Positions 57,535 to 64,000 of a stretch of DNA of 64,000 nucleotides are shown here, in pieces. This DNA is from Spodoptera frugiperda (lineage: Eukaryota; Arthropoda; Insecta; Lepidoptera; Noctuidae). Location of the stretch: the NCBI RefSeq assembly GCF_023101765.2, contig NC_064217.1, positions 7,351,788 to 7,415,787 on the forward strand, in the 5' to 3' direction. The notes beneath the pieces are model-generated. The model had not been told where the DNA came from, made no database searches, and worked only from the letters and a program-made list of their open reading frames with translations. Made by a program: the position numbers and the translations under genes. Positions within the stretch are counted from its first letter, which is position 1; every line of letters starts with the position of its first letter.

Positions 57535-59360
57535 AAGCTATTAGTTTACTTTCATCTTATTAGAAATATATTGAAAAAACTTTTGTTTATTATACAATAA
57601 AAGTAAAATCAGTTTCCAACAATCTACCTTAATAAATATTTCTTGATCACTAATGAATAGGACTTGTTTTTCCACGAAATTTAGTGAAGTGGAAACAGAT
57701 TTCAATCACAAAACTTTGTATAAAAGATAAACTTTCTAGAATCAGTTCTAAGAAACGTGTTTGATAGAAATCTCGAAATAAAATGAACAATTACATTGTC
57801 TCGACACCTTTTGTTACCACTGTGGATGTCCAGAGTACAGGAAACAATTTTATTTGCTCCAACTAGCGATGCGGTGACATTTTTCTTTTCTATTTTGTGC
57901 GTTTCGCGTGCGTTGCGTGCTTCGTCGTCGACATTGAATGAATACGTCTTTTACTTCATTTTTGTACAGTTTAGATTAATGTTCCTTACGTCTATATGTC
58001 CGTCTGTTGTACAAGAGATAGCGAAGTGAAATATCGTAGGTCTAAGAAAGGGTCGCTTTGATTTCTGAGTGGACGTTGAACAATGATATCTTATTTTGTT
58101 CTATTGTGATAGTGTTATGTACAAGAAAAGAGCTATCAATTAAGACATGTAGAAGGACTGAAAAACAAGTCATAAATATAATTTCTTTGTATATCACACT
58201 AAACTTAATGTCGTTTTTTTCTCATATTCTTGGTTATATCATTTCATAATAACTGAATAAAGTCAAGCATTAATTAATATTGTATCCACCACGAAAAGAA
58301 ACACGCGAAAATAAATTTGATAATTTACACTACATTTTTGTCGAACATAGTTGGATAATTTTAAACAACTGAACATTTGTTCCCAACTCCGATGTCGCTG
58401 GGGTTAAGTGCTCTTTGAAAACACGAAGCATCTATTCAAGAGAATCCGATAGATACTTCTCGGTTTCAATAGCTGCATCATTATTGGTACCGAATCGATT
58501 CAGTTTTCGTAATGCAAGCTTTAAATTGATTGCTTGTGTTTGTTTTAAAAAATAGAAATAAGAATAGTATTGGTAATGTGGAACTTCTTTATTGGTTATG
58601 GTTATTGGTTATGGTCTCAATGTTGTTGGTTTCAATTGGTGAGTCAAAAATCTATAGAGGTTTTTTTAATAAAAAAATCCTCATGTCGTATTTTTTATGT
58701 TTTTTGAAAGCGGTAGCATGATACAAACTAAATCTGTTACTGGTATGATACGAAAAATATTGACATATCCAAATAACTCACCAGACAATTTCAACAAGTT
58801 TTCGTCGGCACAAGATCGAAGCACTCATGTTTCTCAGCGTTACCTTAATCAAAAAATAAGTGAAATAATTTAAACGCTCCCTAAGGACACTCGTCAAAGC
58901 AAAGCTACTGAATGGGAATAATGGAGAATACTCGACGGCCCATAGCCGGGGAAAGGAGTGCTTATTTCTGTTTTTATATTTCATTATTGGCCCTCTCATC
59001 TCATATTGCACTCCATTCGGATTCATAGAGGCCGCTATAAAAGATTGAAACGCGAGAGGGGCATTTGAATGGCGTAATTGCAAGTGCACTTTTTTTTTAA
59101 TTCAATTCCTGGCGGCTTGGTAAAGCTGGAATGCACTTCATTGATATCGGTTTAAAGTAATGAGTTTTTTTTTTCATAATTTAGTCCTCCCCTTTGTTTA
59201 TTTCGGAACAAATTGTGTTCAACTTCTGCGGTTGGATCACAGGATTTTATGGGAAAGCATTTTAATAACGACAATGTTCGGGAACTGCAACAAATGCTGT
59301 GTTTTTAGTAATTACATAATAATATTTATTTATTATTTAACATACTTTCTACATTACAAT
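57535..59360. other. AT-rich non-coding stretch
   Basis: Frames at 57796-58029 (+) and 58778-59089 (-) show no recognisable motif. A GC-richer patch lies at 58930-59070. No gene supported. Confidence 0.5.
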
Positions 59361-59364
59361 AAAA

Positions 59365-59655
59365 GTGTGGGAGAGTCATGCTTCGGCACTAATATGCTGT
59401 CTCGACCGGAGTAGTACCAGGGCTTCACAGAAAACCGACGTGATATAACGCTTATGCTGTCGTTATGTGAGCGAGGTTACCGGAGGCCCAATTACCCCCA
59501 GTCTTCCCAATCCCCGATTCCCCAACAACCCTTAAATTCCTAACGCCCAAAAGCCGGCAACGCACTTAAAACGCTTCCGGTGTTTCTGGTGTCCATGGGC
59601 GGCAGCGATTGTTTACCATCAGGTGATCTGCCAGCACGTTTACCGGCTTATTCAA
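59365..59655 (+). repeat. Family B dispersed repeat, copy 3
   Basis: Contains GTGTGGGAGAGTCATGCTTC, CTCGACCGGAGTAGTACCAG, CACAGAAAACCGACGTGATA, a TACCGGAGGCCCAATTACCC block, GGCAACGCACTTAAAACGC and the tail ACCATCAGGTGATCTGCCAG. It is the most complete family B copy here and keeps the internal pyrimidine-rich segment. Confidence 0.85.
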
Positions 59656-59659
59656 AAAA

Positions 59660-60735
59660 ATATATAATTATTATCTACGTAAATATCTGTGATTAATCCT
59701 TAATAACGTTAAATAAAAAAATCAACTTATTTATGTTATGTCTATACGATTTATTTTCATTCGATGCTTTTTGAAAACCGTTAGCTGTTTTGTATTTTAT
59801 GAGAATGGCTTTCGCTACCGGATTACAGGTTTTATGGAATCGGGCAAAAATGTGTTCGGCTTAGGATTTAAACCCCTTTTTGCCATGCAGTAACTTTTAT
59901 AGGGTATTAGTGTGAATTTAATTTCAACTCATTGTAAATGGTTCAAATGTGTTTAATTCTCTTTTGCTCTTAATATTTATTGGGCATAAAATTTGGAAAA
60001 TTCCAGTTGATCAAATTAAGACAATAATATGTACCTAAACAAAAATGAAAAGACCTATTATTCAAGGTATAGTTCAAAACTATCTTTCTTCTTTATTGAA
60101 GATGGATAATTAGGTGATGTACTGTATATAATATGTTGATTTTATTAAAACAAAAAAACTCACGATGCTACTGACTAATAATCCTTTTTTTTAACTGCGA
60201 TATTACTGACTTGTAACGACAGTAGAATAAAATGATGTGAAAAGGTTAAAAAATAGTCTTACTGTCTCTTTAGATATAAACTAATTTGACAAGTAAATAA
60301 ATCAGTGTTAAATCCTTGGCTAGATAACCTATTATTTTCTAAGTACAATTAAGAACCAAAATACTATTAGCCTGTAAGGTTTTTTCCAGGAGATGACGAG
60401 GAAAATGAGCAATTACACGACGGCGGTGGCTCGACTCAAACGCCTAATGAAATTTAGAGTATGCCGAATGGAAACAGAAAGACGTAGAAAGGAGTTTCTA
60501 AACATTTTTGCGTTTCTTAGGTTATGTAGTAAGAAAATTGTGAAAAGTAAGGAAATTAATTTCTTATGAAGTAAGGAAATAGTAATTCTAACTCATTTTA
60601 AGAAACCATAGTTTTCTGTTATCTACTTCTAAAAATGTAATATGTCGCTAAATAACACAAAGTTGTGATAATCACGTCACCTACTTAATGTAGGCAATTA
60701 TTGATATGTTATAACTTACTAACTATTACAATATT
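59660..60735. other. AT-rich non-coding stretch
   Basis: No gene or recognised repeat seen. Confidence 0.5.
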
Positions 60736-60737
60736 TT

Positions 60738-60810
60738 TAGGAGGTATAAAAGCAGATAGATCACCTAATGGTAAGCGATGCGCCGCCCGTAGACACCTAT
60801 AATTACTCAG
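60738..60810 (-). repeat. Family B tail fragment
   Basis: AGATCACCTAATGGTAAGCG followed by ATGCGCCGCCCGTAGACACC is the inverse of the family B 3' region (a GGTGTCCATGGGCG-like word, then ACCATCAGGTGATC). Confidence 0.65.
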
Positions 60811-60814
60811 TCCT

Positions 60815-63075
60815 AAAAAAGAAATTATTTCATAACTTTAAAATTTGACTACTTTCTGACTACACCATCCATCTTTTTAGGTTAAACCCCTCCACACCAC
60901 TCAATGTCTTCACATCTTCATACCATCAGCTAGCAACTCTAGAATTCAGGAGCACGGAAAATTATCCTTAAATACAATTAAAGTGTAAAGCAATTTATTT
61001 TAATTTTAAACCACGTCTACCCGCCATCTTGGGAGAGGCTTTAGACCCTAATAACTGGTAATATTCAAAGTTCGGATAACATATATTACTATTACGATAT
61101 AAGCTGCTTAATATAATAATAATTTGCTATAATAATATACATTTTTCAAACATAAAGTGTCGAGAATAGCTATAAAGATATCGGATTAACTTCAACGCTT
61201 TGGTCAACAAGCCGCATGAGTCAATTATGATAATCCCGATTGTAATTTCGTTCGTATTTAATTAACACTTCAATGCTAATAAATAATAAATGACGAATCG
61301 ATTCGCAAATGAATTTAGCGTCCCCTCAGGAGTTGGTTCGGTCATCAATCATAACCTATTAGGTACATAGTTGTGTGCAGATTAGAACGATATTTGTGGA
61401 AGAATGGGTCACAGAGTAGGGAAGTTCCATACAAGAACATTGACTAACTGAATGTTTCTATGCTTATAATTTTCTGTTTTAGTTTACGTGGCCTATGGCT
61501 GACTAGAATGTATCGTTGTGTGTAAGCTCACTGACACAGTTTGCTCCAATTGGTAGCATTCAACAAAGAGAAGGAAACGATTAACTGCACACAATATTGA
61601 GGGTGAAAATGCATCTTTATATTTTGTCACGATGATTTATGACGTTCTAATAATTTTAGGGTGGCAAATTATATTGATAGGCATTATAGTCTGGGGATTA
61701 ATATTGAAGTTTGGTTCATCTATTTTAACCAAATGAAGTTTACTGTAAAAGAGCATGCAATATTAAGTCCTATGTCATCTCCAGGCGTTTTCATTTTCTG
61801 AACCTTTTAATATTTTATATTTTATCACAGAAAAAAATCTTAATAACAGTTTCGTGAAAAAAACAAGAAATAACTAGATATTTCGCCACTAAACAAAATG
61901 CAAACTTGGAAGGGCAGCAATGTGGTATTATCCAAGAGGAATTTCATTACGATGACAATGTTGGCAAGTTCAATTTTCTTGCGAGATAACGAACGTGGCT
62001 GAGATTGTTTCAAGTTTCTAAGTTGAGGCCACTTTGACCCCTGGCCCGTGAACATTGCAAACATTCTCATTAGACGTCCACAAAGAACAGTTTTGTTTAA
62101 AAGAAAAATAAAAACACAAGTGAATATTTAAATGTTTTCAGATTAAAAACGTTTTGTGTGCTACGGGTTTTTATTTGCGTCAACAGCGGCTCTTTTGGAT
62201 ACCGTTTGTAACTCCGAAATTATTTCTCCAGGAAAACAGGTTTGGGAAAGTGCTTGCGTTGTCAATCAATTAAGGACGCTTTTTCGTTTAATTCGTAGCT
62301 TTTTGTTAAAATGTTTTTAGCATACATCATTAACGCCACAATTATTTAAATTCCAGTGCGTGTTTAAATGGCTGAATAAATTCTGTTTGTCGGTGTATGT
62401 AAGTAAGTAGATATTTATAAAAGTATTTGTGTTTTTTTATTGTTTTCCTGTAAAAAGTAATAAAGTATCTCTTGCTATGACTCGCATAAATTACTGCAAA
62501 TACACATCATATTTATACGAGACTCATTTATGTTAAGTACCTTATTTATTTATAAGTTATAATACATACTGAAATGTGGGTGTTACTTTGCGACACAAAT
62601 TTTTATTTACTTAGTTTAAAAGTACACATTATATAATTACCTACATCATCTTTGACACATACCAATCACAGTTACCTCAACAACACAGCCTAAACACATA
62701 AACACAATATGGACACGGTACGTACACATTAGCACAAACATGGCTGGCCGGAATTCCATGCCGTGCCATTATAATTGCATTAATTCCTCGGCACACTAAT
62801 TACAATAGCTGTTAAATCATTGTCCACACAAATTGCTTCGACCACAGAAATCGCTTAAAGTAACAAGAGCACTATTTGACTGTGATGTGATATGACGATA
62901 TTTGTGGCTAATGTGCGCTAATAAAGTAAAAGTTGGTAGTTTTTTTGTATGTTGTAATTGAGGACAATATTTTTAGTTAATAACTTGCTCCACAAACTCT
63001 GTATTTTTGCTAAGCGTTATTGTAAATCAAAATAAAATTGTATCGAGTATAACTTCAATTTCAAATCCTTTACAG
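60815..63075. other. AT-rich non-coding stretch
   Basis: No gene or recognised repeat. The 76-codon minus-strand frame at 61840-62070 has no motif. Confidence 0.5.
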
Positions 63076-63078
63076 CAT

Positions 63079-63242
63079 AATCCCCACACTAGGATTTTCT
63101 TCTGTATTGTGGGTGTGTTTACAAACATACAAGTTCCCATACACGTAACATTCAGACCCGAAGCAATAAGTTGTGGATCACACAAAGAATTGCTTCGTGC
63201 GAGAATCGAACCGCCGGTTGCCCAGCCACCACGCTATCCGTG
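63079..63242 (-). repeat. tRNA-derived SINE (family C), copy 4
   Basis: On the minus strand it starts GATAGCGTGGTGGCTGGGCA with a B-box (CGGTTCGATTCTCG), then TTCTTTGTGTGATCCACAAC, GGGAACTTGTATGTTTGTAA and AAGAAAATCCTAGTGTGGGG. It is close to full length and best conserved in its promoter boxes. The overlapping 64-93-codon plus-strand frames are artefacts. Confidence 0.85.
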
Positions 63243-63244
63243 GA

Positions 63245-63715
63245 GTCAATTACTGTTTTGGCCGTTACTCCAGCAATCCAACCAATGAAACAGTACAAAA
63301 TATCGTTTATTTAGTAGGTAATCTTCTTTACACAAAGCAATATCACAACCGTAAATATAAAGCGTAGTAAATTTTTAAATAATAAGAGCGCACTGAAAAA
63401 CTGGCTGGGATATAGCTATTTTTATTGTGAAAAAAGGTTTCATTCCGGTGTTGCTATTTTTTCAAAGCAAAACGGGCTTTGGTTGCAGTATAGCCGTGTT
63501 TTGAAGCTGTAACACGAATGATATTCGCTTACTATATGGGCTCCAGCAGGTTTCATTTGTTTTAAATCCAAATACAAATGAATTTATGCTATGGAATTTT
63601 TTCTACGTTCTATTTGTAGAATTGTATCAAATATTTTAAGCCAGGACTATTCTTTTTTCGAATTTCTGATATTTTCGTTATTTAGTTGTAAATAAAAATA
63701 CTAAGTTACTATTTT
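63245..63715. other. AT-rich non-coding stretch
   Basis: No gene or recognised repeat seen. Confidence 0.5.
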
Positions 63716-63716
63716 C

Positions 63717-63850
63717 TGGAGCTGCAAACTACCTAGCAGGTTTATCAGGGCTCCGGCTAAAAGAACAGGAGTAGGAACGGGTTGGTTTTTAGTCAGTAAG
63801 AGTCTAACACTCCCTCTCGTCGAGAAGTCATTGGATGATTTTCCCCCTAC
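63717..63850 (-). repeat. Family A SINE-like dispersed repeat, copy 3 (inverted)
   Basis: Inverse order of the family A marks: GGAGCTGCAAACTACCTAGC, GGTTTATCAGGGCTCCGGCT, AGTAGGAACGGGTTGGTTTT, TAGTCAGTAAGAGTCTAACA and CTCCCTCTCGTCGAGAAGTC. The hairpin of the other copies is partly lost by an internal deletion. The 81-codon minus-strand frame is an artefact. Confidence 0.85.
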
Positions 63851-64000
63851 AGAAAACGTATTTATTTTAATAACGGTTTGTAATATATAATCCTTAGTAC
63901 CGACTGTCATAATCATAGCTCTATAGTTGTTTTTATTGTAAGACAATTCTTACGATAAAAAGTATAAATGCTGGTAATATTTTAATTGGATAAATTCTAC
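63851..64000. other. AT-rich non-coding end of window
   Basis: Nothing recognised. Confidence 0.5.

Noticed and set aside
57796..58029. 77-codon frame with hydrophobic stretches
   Set aside because: Hydrophobicity comes from T-rich DNA; no signal-peptide organisation or donor site comparable to the candidate at 25.2 kb.
1..64000. CRISPR arrays, bacterial operons, mitochondrial insert, viral genes
   Set aside because: No regularly spaced direct repeats, no long bacterial-type frames, and no stretch recognisable as mitochondrial or viral protein-coding sequence.

Overview
This window is AT-rich eukaryotic nuclear DNA that looks like a large intron or a gene desert of a lepidopteran insect, most likely a noctuid-type moth. 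The host assignment rests on general familiarity with moth interspersed repeats and on the base composition; no host gene in the window confirms it. No open frame is longer than about 126 codons, and nearly all are chance frames or lie inside repeats. There is no operon structure, CRISPR array, rRNA, true tRNA, mitochondrial insert or recognisable viral gene.

Layout: 1-16.1 kb is mostly unique AT-rich sequence with one SINE-like element (about 790-925), a CpG-rich palindromic island (about 3.54-3.69 kb) and a short LINE/SINE tail (about 15.73-15.87 kb). At 16113-19013 lies the most informative object: a decayed PIF/Harbinger-type DNA transposon with about 20-bp terminal inverted repeats. It holds a spliced Myb/SANT-like (zeste-like) protein gene on the + strand and the 5' part of a HARBI1-like transposase exon on the - strand, but no catalytic core. 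From 19 to 35 kb the DNA is largely unique. It includes a family-B repeat at 22.5 kb, a candidate signal-peptide-encoding exon on the - strand (25198-25366), a family-A repeat at 27.0 kb, a 2 x 140 bp tandem duplication (29.18-29.46 kb), a 7-bp ACGTCAG array (31.24 kb) and a tRNA-like SINE at 34.6 kb. From 35 to 64 kb repeats become denser: family B at 40.26 and 59.37 kb, tRNA-derived SINEs at 42.1, 43.3, 44.7, 51.4, 51.9 and 63.1 kb, a LINE ORF2 C-terminal scrap at 39.5 kb, and a family-A copy at 63.7 kb. A GC-rich minus-strand open segment at 37965-38111 may be a coding exon.

How it fits together: the window carries no complete host gene. Two minus-strand exon candidates (37965-38111 and 25198-25366) would be consistent with part of a host gene with very long introns, but nothing here links them. 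The rest is interspersed repeats plus GC-richer, palindrome-containing patches that could be regulatory DNA. The Harbinger relic is the only system with interacting genes: in this superfamily the Myb/SANT-like partner works with the transposase and the element ends. Here the transposase is gutted, while the Myb-like reading frame and its splice sites are better preserved.
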